A DNA stretch of 64,000 nucleotides. Source: Segetibacter sp. (GTDB lineage: Bacteria; Bacteroidota; Bacteroidia; Chitinophagales; Chitinophagaceae). Shown piece after piece: positions 25,423 through 33,577 of this stretch. The stretch covers positions 62,001-126,000 of the forward strand of contig NZ_JAOQAH010000098.1 in the NCBI RefSeq assembly GCF_025963695.1, given 5' to 3'. The notes beneath the pieces are model-generated. The model made no database searches. It was not told the DNA's origin and saw nothing but the letters and a program-made list of their open reading frames with translations. A program made the translations under genes and the position numbers. Every line of letters begins with the position of its first letter. Position 1 is the stretch's first letter.

Positions 25423-26514
25423 ATGACCAAGTTGGGGCCGTATGATTTGAACTCCGTTGTTTTGGGGGACTGTGTGGATTTATTAAAAAAGGTTCCTGAT
25501 AATTCTATAGATCTGATTTTTGCCGACCCTCCTTATAACCTTCAGCTTAATGCCGATTTATACAGGCCCAACCAAACAAAAGTGGATGCGGTTGATGACG
25601 AATGGGACAAGTTCGAATCAAAAGAAGTGTATGATGCTTTTTGTAAAAGTTGGTTGTGCGAATGTTACCGTGTATTAAAGGACACAGGAAGCATTTGGGT
25701 GATCGGAACCTACCACAACATCTACCGCATCGGAACTATTTTGCAGGATTTAAACTTTTGGTTCCTTAATGATATTGTTTGGATAAAAACGAACCCGATG
25801 CCAAATTTTAAAGGCACAAGGTTTAATAATGCCCACGAGACATTGCTTTGGGCAACCAGAAGCAAAGCATCAAAGTATACTTTTCATTACCACTCTTTAA
25901 AAGTGATGAATGATGATTTGCAAATGCGAAGCGATTGGCTAATTCCTATTTGTTTGGGCGCAGAAAGAATTAAAGTAAATGGTGAAAAAGCCCATTCTAC
26001 TCAAAAACCTGAAGCGCTTCTTTACCGGATTATTCTTGCTACGTCTAACGTAAATGATATTGTTTTGGATCCCTTTTCCGGAAGCGGAACAACGGTTGCG
26101 GTGGCCAAAAAGCTTGGGCGAAAATTTATCGGCTTTGAACGGGAGGAGTTTTATGTAAAAGTGTCAAACGAGCGACTGGCACAAATAACTCCGATAGAAA
26201 GCGATCTACTTGACTACCGCGTAGAAAAGAAAAAACCTAAAGTGCCTTTTGGAAATTTAATAGAAAAAGGATTGATTACTGTGGGAGAAAGCGTATTTGA
26301 CAAACACGAAAAAGTTTCTGCTATTGTACAGGCAGATGCTTCGTTGAAGTTTGCAGACACCGCAGGATCTATACATAAAGTAAGTGCGGCGATTTTAAAT
26401 AAAGAAAACAATAATGGCTGGAGTTTTTGGTACGTCAAAAGAAATGAGCAGTTAATAAGTATTGATGAATTAAGGCTTGAATATGAGAAGAGGTTTTTGA
26501 ATAACGAGATATGA
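25423..26514 (+). CDS. DNA adenine methyltransferase, CcrM/M.HinfI type (predicted GANTC)
   Basis: A 363-residue beta-class N6-adenine methyltransferase. The catalytic DPPY is at residues 35-38 (FADPPYNLQL), and the SAM-binding FxGxG motif follows later in LDPFSGSGTTVAVAKKLGRK (Asp 216). The VDAVDDEWDKFES, NDIVWIKTNPMPNFKGTRF and AHSTQKPEALLYR blocks are very like Caulobacter CcrM and M.HinfI, both GANTC enzymes. The C-terminal region (about 275-360), with GSIHKVSA and NGWSFWYVK, matches the RAMA domain of CcrM. Outside Alphaproteobacteria such enzymes usually serve restriction systems, and the upstream nuclease gene supports that. Confidence 0.9.
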   Translation: MTKLGPYDLNSVVLGDCVDLLKKVPDNSIDLIFADPPYNLQLNADLYRPNQTKVDAVDDEWDKFESKEVYDAFCKSWLCECYRVLKDTGSIWVIGTYHNIYRIGTILQDLNFWFLNDIVWIKTNPMPNFKGTRFNNAHETLLWATRSKASKYTFHYHSLKVMNDDLQMRSDWLIPICLGAERIKVNGEKAHSTQKPEALLYRIILATSNVNDIVLDPFSGSGTTVAVAKKLGRKFIGFEREEFYVKVSNERLAQITPIESDLLDYRVEKKKPKVPFGNLIEKGLITVGESVFDKHEKVSAIVQADASLKFADTAGSIHKVSAAILNKENNNGWSFWYVKRNEQLISIDELRLEYEKRFLNNEI

Positions 26515-26588
26515 AAAGGCACATTAGAACAGATCATAAAAAATATTTATTATCAAAATTCGGAGAATTGCTACAGAAGTGATATGGT

Positions 26589-26629
26589 GTTGAAGGGAGC
26601 GTCGCAACAATGCCTCCTACATGTTCAAC
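26589..26629 (+). repeat. Interspersed repeat, type B with terminal inverted repeats
   Basis: GTTGAAGGGAGCGTCGCAAC (26589-26608), then AATGCCTCCTACAT and GTTCAAC (26623-26629). The ends pair with one mismatch. It lies between the methyltransferase and dnaN. Confidence 0.72.
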
Positions 26630-26730
26630 TGCCGGTGCAATAAAAAAAATCCCTTTAAACGCTGCCCCCATAAGGTTGAAAACTACCAATACAATCTTAT
26701 CAACATTGGCCCCGATCGATCAACCTCACT

Positions 26731-26762
26731 TTGTGCAATTGCTTTATTTACTGTAGGTTTGT
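26731..26762 (+). promoter_or_regulatory. dnaN promoter
   Basis: TTTG at 26731-26734, a 20-nt spacer and TAGGTTTG at 26755-26762 match the Bacteroidota -33/-7 consensus. The start codon of dnaN follows 31 nt later. Confidence 0.7.
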
Positions 26763-26793
26763 TTTTCTACAATTTTTTTAAACAGACCAAAGC

Positions 26794-27909
26794 ATGAAGT
26801 TTATTGTTTCGTCATCATCGCTATTAAAACATTTACAACAAATAAGCGGTGTAATTAATTCGAATACTGTTTTACCAATACTGGAAGATTTTCTTTTTGA
26901 AATAGAAGACAGAAAACTATCTATTGTGGCAACCGACCTGGAAACAGTGATGCGGGTGCAAATGGAGGTTGAAAGCAAAGTGAACGGAAGAGTGTGCATT
27001 CCTTCTAAAATCCTGATTGACTCGCTAAAGAACATTGCCGACCAACCGTTAACCTTTAATATTGATACCAATTTTGCGGTCGAAATCACCAGCGACAATG
27101 GTAAGTACAAGGTAATGGGAGAGAACCCCGATAATTTTCCGAAAGAACCAGGGTCTGACGACACCACCGCTTTCACCATGCCTAGCAGCGCTTTGGTCAC
27201 TGCCATCAATAAAACGCTGTTTGCAGTTAGCAACGATGACCTTCGTCCCGCAATGACAGGGGTGTTTTTTGAGCTAAGCAAAGATTATATCCAATTTGTG
27301 GCTACCGACGCTCACCGCCTTGTTCGTTATAAGAGAACAGATGTTTCGTGCCCAAAGAACGAGAGTTTTATTGTTCCCAAAAAGCCACTGAACCTTTTAA
27401 AGAACGCGCTGCCCGATAACGAGGAACTGCTTACAATTAGCTATAATAGCAATCACCTGTTTGTTTCTCTTGGTACTACCCAGTTGATTTGCCGTTTGAT
27501 TGATGCCCGTTTTCCTGATTATAAAGTGGTAATACCTACCGACAACCCGTATAAATTAGTGGTGAACAAAGGCGACTTTCAGGGTGCGCTTCGCCGCGTA
27601 AGTGTTTTCAGTAATAAAAGCACTAACCAGGTAGCGCTCAGCATTAGCGGAAGCGAACTCCAAATGGCGGCTCAAGACATCGACTTTAGTTTTGAGGGTA
27701 ACGAAAGAATGAATTGCACCTACGATGGCGAAGACCTGCAGATTGCTTTCAACGCCCGTTTCTTAATTGAAATGTTAAATGCAGCTGAGACCAGCGACGT
27801 AAAAGTTGAATTGGCAACTTCTACAAAAGCAGGCATTTTGAAACCAACTGAGAGTGAGCCAAATGAAGATTTGCTGATGTTGGTGATGCCGTTGATGTTG
27901 AATAATTAG
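26794..27909 (+). CDS. dnaN: DNA polymerase III subunit beta (sliding clamp)
   Basis: The ring-shaped processivity clamp of the replicative polymerase. The 371-residue length and three repeated clamp domains are normal. Visible family features: MKFIVSSSSLLKHLQQISGVI at the N-terminus, TDLETVMRVQM, FVATDAHRLVRYKR in the second domain, and LICRLIDARFPDYKVVIP. The C-terminus ends LVMPLMLNN, which matches the peptide-binding pocket strand (MPL). It has its own promoter and terminator and is not next to dnaA or recF here. Confidence 0.98.
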   Translation: MKFIVSSSSLLKHLQQISGVINSNTVLPILEDFLFEIEDRKLSIVATDLETVMRVQMEVESKVNGRVCIPSKILIDSLKNIADQPLTFNIDTNFAVEITSDNGKYKVMGENPDNFPKEPGSDDTTAFTMPSSALVTAINKTLFAVSNDDLRPAMTGVFFELSKDYIQFVATDAHRLVRYKRTDVSCPKNESFIVPKKPLNLLKNALPDNEELLTISYNSNHLFVSLGTTQLICRLIDARFPDYKVVIPTDNPYKLVVNKGDFQGALRRVSVFSNKSTNQVALSISGSELQMAAQDIDFSFEGNERMNCTYDGEDLQIAFNARFLIEMLNAAETSDVKVELATSTKAGILKPTESEPNEDLLMLVMPLMLNN

Positions 27910-27957
27910 AACCAGGATGTTGGAAATAATTTAGATTTAGTGAAATAAAATGTTTTT

Positions 27958-27987
27958 AAAACCTCTTCTTTTGCGAAGGGGTTTTTT
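27958..27987 (+). terminator. dnaN terminator
   Basis: AAAACCTCTTC, loop TTTTGC, then GAAGGGGTTTTTT. The stem is about 9 bp with G-U pairing and is followed by a T-run. Confidence 0.8.
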
Positions 27988-27992
27988 GTTTC

Positions 27993-28067
27993 TTTTGGTA
28001 CAGGCGGAAGGAAGTTAATGATTCATCGTTGCGTCGCATTTCGTTCGTCCGCAAAGCTTTGTGCGGC
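27993..28067 (+). repeat. Interspersed repeat, type C, left of the Wadjet operon
   Basis: About 75 nt starting TTTTGGTAC, with core GTTGCGTCGCATTTCGTTCG at 28028-28047 and ending CTTTGTGCGGC. It aligns along its length with 34880-34953, including 23 identical bases in the core (28027-28049). Same orientation in both copies. Confidence 0.75.
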
Positions 28068-28160
28068 CTTATTTGTTTTGCTTTTTTAACTAAAGCGTGG
28101 AATAGGAGACGAATGGATTTGTGGTATGGTTAAGATGGATCCCTTTGTGTAGCATTCTGC

Positions 28161-28185
28161 CTTTGTGTCTTTTTGGTTCAAAAAA
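28161..28185 (+). repeat. CTTTGTG-type short repeat
   Basis: CTTTGTGTCTTTTTGGTTC followed by AAAAAA, preceded 19 nt upstream by another CTTTGTGTAG. A related copy lies at 35382-35408, and 9951-9971 is similar. Confidence 0.45.
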
Positions 28186-28216
28186 CCCTGCAGGCATAAG
28201 CCCGGCAACCCGCTAA

Positions 28217-29074
28217 CTACTTTTCAACCTGTATAAAAACCTCCTGCTCTAACACCTTTTTATACTTGTGAAAAAGCTTCACCAGTGCCTCCATTCCTTT
28301 CTCGTTGAACGAATTATTTGCCAGGTGCAATTGCTTGTAATACAGATCCCGGTTACCGAACTTCTGCAAAAGCTCTTCGGCATTACCAGGAATAAGAAAG
28401 GAAGCTTTTTCACCAAGATGGCGCTTATACTCGTTCAAATAAATCTGCATTCCGGCAAAATCAAGGTCTCCAAAATGTAAGTAGTGGTTTGGAACTATTT
28501 GTAGCCACTTCACCAGGTCATTACTTTGCGGATACCGGCTTACAAACAATGGCTGAATGTCTTTAAACAAATACTGTTGATTTGCAATTTTCCTGAAGTT
28601 CTCCGGGTTTTCAATACCAACAATGGTAACAGTTGTATTGGGGGCAAAGTTTTCATAATCATAAATGAATGTGAAGCTGCCTTCCGCAGGTTGAACAACA
28701 AAGGGCTTTCGGTTTAAAGTACCTTCAACAGTTAAATAACTATTTACCAAAAACCCTTTAAAAGTTCTAATATTTTTTAGTTTCGAATTACCGGAAACGA
28801 CTACAGATTCGCTTCGCGTTAATTCTGCCGATGCCAGCTTTTCAATGTAATCAGCAAGGTCACTGATACCAAAATGATTGAGTAAATAAGCATTAATGGC
28901 AGCCTTATCTTTTATATAAAGCAAGGCCTTAGTTCTTCCGCTTTGTAATTTATGCAGCACGCCATCGTCAACCATTTTTTCAACAATAGCATCCTTTAAA
29001 GAAGAAGAGGGAACCGCTGCTCCCTCCTCTATCATCTTCCATAATTTGTTTGCTATGCTTGCTGAAAGTCTCAT
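28217..29074 (-). CDS. jetD: Wadjet nuclease subunit JetD (Toprim)
   Basis: A 285-residue protein with a helical/winged N-terminal half and a C-terminal Toprim-like domain. The metal-binding residues are Glu155 in TIVGIENPENF and Asp203/Asp205 in HFGDLDFAGMQIY, as in JetD and in the topoisomerase VI A-subunit fold. In Wadjet, JetD cuts circular DNA held by the JetABC motor. Its start overlaps the jetC stop by 4 nt (ATGA), showing tight coupling. It seems shorter than the JetD forms I know from Bacillus, with a reduced N-terminal arm. Confidence 0.87.
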   Translation of the reverse strand: MRLSASIANKLWKMIEEGAAVPSSSLKDAIVEKMVDDGVLHKLQSGRTKALLYIKDKAAINAYLLNHFGISDLADYIEKLASAELTRSESVVVSGNSKLKNIRTFKGFLVNSYLTVEGTLNRKPFVVQPAEGSFTFIYDYENFAPNTTVTIVGIENPENFRKIANQQYLFKDIQPLFVSRYPQSNDLVKWLQIVPNHYLHFGDLDFAGMQIYLNEYKRHLGEKASFLIPGNAEELLQKFGNRDLYYKQLHLANNSFNEKGMEALVKLFHKYKKVLEQEVFIQVEK

Positions 29075-32000
29075 GACATGCCATAATTAGTAATGATTCG
29101 CTTTATCCTGGTATGGCGGCTACTATCCTTTTCCAGTTTGTATATATGCTTATAGTCCACTGCATTGGTTTCGGTTGGCGAGCCATTGATGAGGTTTATA
29201 TTCCTGTCGTTGGCGAATTGCAAAATTCCTTTTACATTATTAGGATGCAGTTTACCGATCTCATCCATCATACAATGCAGCCTGAAATCTTTAAACCGTT
29301 TAGATGCCCCTTCTTTAAAAACGTTGAGCAGCATAATATTGATCATTGCCTTTACCAACACATCTGTTCCTTCAGAACCTACATGCGAAAGTTTCTCTAC
29401 CCAACCGGTATCATTCTGGTTTTCTTCAATCCTGAACTTCAACTCAAATGAGTCGGATAACAAAATGCTTTCTTTTTTATACTCGGCGATTGCTTTGCCC
29501 AGCTGCTTTAGTAGGTCTGAAGCTTTTTTATTTTTACTGTCCTGGTCAATGGTTGAGAAAAGGTTCATTCCTCCAAGATCAAAGCTGTGCTCATCGTTGA
29601 ACTTCTTTATCTGCAACAACAACTGAACAACCTTATTTTCACTTTCATCGAGTCGTAATTCGATCTTTCTGATTGCACCAACGAAATTCTTGTTATCAAA
29701 GTCATTATTAATAGATGCAATCACTTTTTGAATTTCACCGCCTTTCGACATTAGTGTTCCTGTCTCTCTTCCCACAGAATGAATGATGGTTGCAAAGCGT
29801 TCATTTACCCGCTTCTCAAATTCTTCAATTTTACTGTTGTTGATGAACTCATTCAACTGTTCGGCAAACTCCAGGTATTGTTGCCGGTCAGAAAGACTTG
29901 TGGTGAAATTAAATATATTCCGCTCCGAAAAGTTGCCAAGAAATTTGTTAACGGCCTCCTTCAAATCATCCAATCTTTTGATAGCTGTATAATAAACGCG
30001 ATTAATATCATCTATCAAGGTCTTGCTCCGCTTATCCGTTCTGTACGTATCTTTTTCTTCTTTATAAATTGCATCAATACTTGCGTATGCTTCGGTAACC
30101 GAAAATGCATTAAATGTTTCACTATCTTCCTCAGCCAGGTGCAATTGTTCTTTAATTTGTTCTATACGTTCATCTATTAATTGAACCTCCTGCCTGAAGT
30201 TTTCTTTTTGCAACTGGTGCTTTTGTTCTTCGTGGTGGTATTGTTGCTCGAGGTTTACTTTACGGCTTTTAAATTCATCGGCCTTATCTATCAGCTCGCG
30301 TTTGTCCTTTTTGTATTCAGCAACTATATCCCTGTTTTTTTCTATTCGAAGCAGTTCTCGCTGTAGTTCTGTTAACCGCTCCTCAACCGCTGCGATCCTT
30401 TTTGTATCTGCCCCTTTACCCGCCAACTCAGCTTGCTGGCGAGCAAGTACCTGTGCTCTTTGCTCCTCGTATTCACTCCTATATTCGGCTATACTCGCAT
30501 CAACCGAACGTTCCCTTGATGTCACATTTTGCTCAATTGCGTCAACTCTTTTATCAAATTCTCTTTCTTTAGACTTAAGCTGTTTATGAACTTCATTTTC
30601 TACTTCACGCAAAGATTGCTCAGCCATTACCAGTGCTTCATTTGCTGCTGCAATGGCTGAGTCCACCTCGGCCAAAGCCTTCTTCTTTTCGTCACCCGCT
30701 TTTATCTCCAGGTCCTTCTTCTGCAATTGGGCTTGCTGCAACTGGTGGCTATCCTGCTCTGCTTTATATTGTTGCTCAATGATGCCGTCTTTACATTCTT
30801 TGATCTGCGGCTGGTATTTTCGACGTAATTTATCGAGTTGCTCCTGCAGCTGTAGCTGCAATTCGTGCAATTGTTTTTGATTTGTGGCAATTTCCTGCTC
30901 CAACTTATTCTTTTCCACCTCTAGTTCAGCAACTGTTTTCACTTGCACATTCAACTCGTTCAAATCCAGTTCAACGCCAAAAAGGCTGTTGGCAGGTGCA
31001 TTATTCTTCGGCTCAAGAGAACTACTAAACAAGACGGCTTCACTACAAACTTTTCCTATGTTATTTTCCCATCCCTTTCGATTTCTGTTGAGCCAGCCAT
31101 AAAAAGAATTTTCACTGTTTTGAAGTTTCGTCTCTATTTCCTGTGTTTGAAGCTTTAAAGCTGCCACCTTATCCTGTAATTTCTCCTGTTTCCTTTCGGC
31201 CTGTTGCTTTACTCCTGTCTCATCCAGCTCCCATTGCTTTTTCAGGGTTTCCTCCAGGCTTTTCAGGTAACCTATTTGCTGCGTTGCCTGTTTAACTGAA
31301 AGATCGAGGTCAACAATATTTTGTTGGGTTGCGGTTGTTTCATTTTCAAAAAATCGTTTATGTTTAATGGCTTCTCTTTTCAGCCGTTCTGTAACGATCA
31401 ACTGTTTTTGCTGTTCCAAACCCTCTTTAGCTTGTTCTACAGCCTGCAAATTATTTTGTCTCACTTCCGCCAGGCTTTTGTCGAGCCACTTGCGTACTGC
31501 CTTCTCCTCAATAACCGCCTGTTGATGAACTTGTAATCGCTCTCCATTTTTCTCCTGCTCAAAACCTTTCAGCCCATTCTCGAGGGCCAGCAACAGTGCA
31601 GTATATTTTTGTGATACCTCACCAAATTGGGATGTCAGCAATTCGCGCTCTTTCGTCATCTGGTTAAATTCGGCTTCCAGGTCCTTCTTCTTCCCTACCA
31701 AATTCACCAACTGTTCTATATTCAACTTATTGTAGTATTCCGCTTTATCTTTTGCACGTTTCAAGTCATTGTCCAGCACGCTTATTTCACCACGGATTTT
31801 TTCTGCCTTATTCCGAAACCGCGTTACAGCACCCTCTGCTTTTTGGCTAAGACTGTCTTTATCTGCCTGGCCTTTTTCTTTTTTATCATACAGTTTCGGA
31901 ATTAGCCGTTCAACATTTGCAGCTGCCCACGCCAACTGCAATGCCTGCTGGTTCTTTTCCTTTTCCAGGTGACGAATAGCCAGGTGCAATTTCACCACGT

Positions 32001-32721
32001 TTTCGGCCAGCTTTTGTACCGAAGCTTGCTTATACTGGTGGATGTCAGCCAGTTGCTCTTCAAAATTTTTCAGGTGATGCGTATAGCTCTGCAGGTCTAT
32101 CGAAATGTCCTCTTCATTCAGCGACATAATAATGGTCTGCTTAATAAACTCGGCCTCGAGCTTTGAATTGAGAAACACGTTCTGAATCGTTCTTGGAATG
32201 TTCTGGTACTGCCGGCTCTGCAACAAGGCGAATCTTGCAAAGTCACGCTTCATGCCATCGTTATTGCCATATAGTATATTCCTGTAGTCTTCGTAGCGGT
32301 CAATTTTGTTGCTGTAGAAGATCTTGTCATTATCCAAAGTCTGACGGCTATCTTCCCACTTATCAAAAGCAAGTCCGTCATCATTTAAAAAATACTTTCG
32401 GTCATAACCTGTATCCATAAAACGGAAACAAACTTTGCCCTGACTTTTCATTGCAACAATACAATAAGCACCATTTTCGCGCATGACCTCGTATACCAGG
32501 TATGAGTTCTGGTATGGAAAATAATATTCCGCAAAACTCTTCTTCTCCCTGCTAATACCCAGTTTAAGGGTGTCAGCATTATAAAAAAATAGCACTGCCC
32601 GCAGTAAGGTACTCTTACCAACCCCCTGGGTACCTATCAGGTGTACATTACCGTTCACCATCACTTCGGCATAACGAATGGTTGCGCTGTTTATAAAAAC
32701 GACTTTATTAAGAAATCTCAT
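29071..32721 (-). CDS. jetC: Wadjet SMC-like ATPase JetC (MksB-like)
   Basis: A 1216-residue SMC-type ATPase, the DNA loop-extruding motor of Wadjet. Walker A is GTQGVGKST (residues 30-38). Long Glu/Gln/Lys-rich coiled coils run from about 215 to 1000 with a small hinge region. The C-terminal lobe has GSEGTDVLVKAMINIMLLNVF as the signature, and Walker B is HCMMDEIGKLHPNNVKGIL followed by the D-loop/switch region GSPTETNAVDYKHIY. This C-terminal pattern is highly specific for the MksB/JetC branch as against chromosomal SMC or SbcC. It overlaps jetB by 14 nt. Confidence 0.92.
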   Translation of the reverse strand: MRFLNKVVFINSATIRYAEVMVNGNVHLIGTQGVGKSTLLRAVLFFYNADTLKLGISREKKSFAEYYFPYQNSYLVYEVMRENGAYCIVAMKSQGKVCFRFMDTGYDRKYFLNDDGLAFDKWEDSRQTLDNDKIFYSNKIDRYEDYRNILYGNNDGMKRDFARFALLQSRQYQNIPRTIQNVFLNSKLEAEFIKQTIIMSLNEEDISIDLQSYTHHLKNFEEQLADIHQYKQASVQKLAENVVKLHLAIRHLEKEKNQQALQLAWAAANVERLIPKLYDKKEKGQADKDSLSQKAEGAVTRFRNKAEKIRGEISVLDNDLKRAKDKAEYYNKLNIEQLVNLVGKKKDLEAEFNQMTKERELLTSQFGEVSQKYTALLLALENGLKGFEQEKNGERLQVHQQAVIEEKAVRKWLDKSLAEVRQNNLQAVEQAKEGLEQQKQLIVTERLKREAIKHKRFFENETTATQQNIVDLDLSVKQATQQIGYLKSLEETLKKQWELDETGVKQQAERKQEKLQDKVAALKLQTQEIETKLQNSENSFYGWLNRNRKGWENNIGKVCSEAVLFSSSLEPKNNAPANSLFGVELDLNELNVQVKTVAELEVEKNKLEQEIATNQKQLHELQLQLQEQLDKLRRKYQPQIKECKDGIIEQQYKAEQDSHQLQQAQLQKKDLEIKAGDEKKKALAEVDSAIAAANEALVMAEQSLREVENEVHKQLKSKEREFDKRVDAIEQNVTSRERSVDASIAEYRSEYEEQRAQVLARQQAELAGKGADTKRIAAVEERLTELQRELLRIEKNRDIVAEYKKDKRELIDKADEFKSRKVNLEQQYHHEEQKHQLQKENFRQEVQLIDERIEQIKEQLHLAEEDSETFNAFSVTEAYASIDAIYKEEKDTYRTDKRSKTLIDDINRVYYTAIKRLDDLKEAVNKFLGNFSERNIFNFTTSLSDRQQYLEFAEQLNEFINNSKIEEFEKRVNERFATIIHSVGRETGTLMSKGGEIQKVIASINNDFDNKNFVGAIRKIELRLDESENKVVQLLLQIKKFNDEHSFDLGGMNLFSTIDQDSKNKKASDLLKQLGKAIAEYKKESILLSDSFELKFRIEENQNDTGWVEKLSHVGSEGTDVLVKAMINIMLLNVFKEGASKRFKDFRLHCMMDEIGKLHPNNVKGILQFANDRNINLINGSPTETNAVDYKHIYKLEKDSSRHTRIKRIITNYGMS

Positions 32722-33271
32722 GTTTAACCTCTTCGGAAATATGAACGCTAATAATTAATTGTTCGAGGTACTTAAAAGAAGAAAGAACCTTGTATTGTTC
32801 GTTGATTTCATTTTCAAGCTCTATCACCCCGTACTTTTTCACTCTTTCAATCAGTGCCTGCACCTTCTCGCGCTGGGTACCTTCACCTGTTAGTTTCTTC
32901 ATACCCTGCAATTTGTCATTCAGGCTCGCATCCATTTTCATTTGAGTGATGATATCGCTGGCTGTAAAGCGATAGCCGGAACTAAAGCCGTTATCAAAGG
33001 CTTTAAAAAAGTCGAGGATATCTATCCACCGGTATACCTGCTCGATCTTGTCTTCAAGGCTCGCTCTTGCCTCATCCCGCGAAAAATAAAAATATTCGTC
33101 TCCCTTTTCAAGGTTAAAACCTATTGCTGAAAAGTAAGTATACAGGTCTTCAAAGTTGTCGTCAATAATATTAAAAAGCTTCCTGTTGCTGTCTTCGACA
33201 CTATTTGAGCAAATAAAATCGCCCTTACTCATCTTTTCAAAAATCTCTTTCGCTTGCCCGGGCATATTCAT
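32708..33271 (-). CDS. jetB: Wadjet subunit JetB (MksE-like)
   Basis: A 187-residue kite-type (KITE) winged-helix subunit that binds the kleisin JetA and DNA. Features are the opening KEIFEKMSKGDFICSNS, GDEYFYFSRDEA and the central RFTASDIITQMK, typical of MksE proteins. The stop overlaps the jetC start by 14 nt. The gap to jetA upstream is 306 nt, unusually long inside such an operon. Confidence 0.82.
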   Translation of the reverse strand: MNMPGQAKEIFEKMSKGDFICSNSVEDSNRKLFNIIDDNFEDLYTYFSAIGFNLEKGDEYFYFSRDEARASLEDKIEQVYRWIDILDFFKAFDNGFSSGYRFTASDIITQMKMDASLNDKLQGMKKLTGEGTQREKVQALIERVKKYGVIELENEINEQYKVLSSFKYLEQLIISVHISEEVKHEIS

Positions 33272-33577
33272 GGGGCAAAAGTAATTTTTCTAGCTGAGAG
33301 ATAAAATGAGCTTTCTTTTTTAGGAATTAATTGTAACGAACGAGGAATTGAAGCTTGCTTTACGTGTTTCACCATAAAATTAAATAGATCAGGAGCAGTT
33401 ACCATAAAAAAAGAAGCGGGCTTGCTACTTGTCACATAGTTTTAAACGGTCTTTATTCCCGAAGTTGTTGGCGCCGACACCAAACAAATGCGAGAAGTCA
33501 GTCACTCCCCGTGCTCCGGAATGACCCTGAGGGGGCTGGCGGGCTTTTCGCCCGCGCTTCCTAAAATATTTCTTTAA
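33272..33577. other. 306-nt gap inside the Wadjet operon
   Basis: Between jetA and jetB. It contains a GC-rich patch (about 33470-33560) unlike its AT-rich surroundings, with a perfect 6-bp hairpin GCGGGC-TTTTC-GCCCGC at 33539-33555. No T-run follows in the transcribed direction, so it is not a clear terminator. No open frame was recognised. Confidence 0.55.

Larger units (their letters stand above)
27910..28216. other. 307-nt convergent gap between dnaN and jetD
   Basis: Holds the dnaN terminator (27958-27987), a type C repeat of about 75 nt (27993-28067) and a CTTTGTGTCTTTTTGGTTC repeat (28161-28185). No gene seen. Confidence 0.6.

Noticed and set aside
26794..27909. dnaN as a marker of the replication origin
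   Set aside because: No dnaA, recF, gyrB or DnaA-box cluster nearby; dnaN is often separate in this phylum.
33539..33555. Hairpin after jetA as an intrinsic terminator
   Set aside because: No T-run follows the stem in the direction of transcription, and jetBCD lie downstream.
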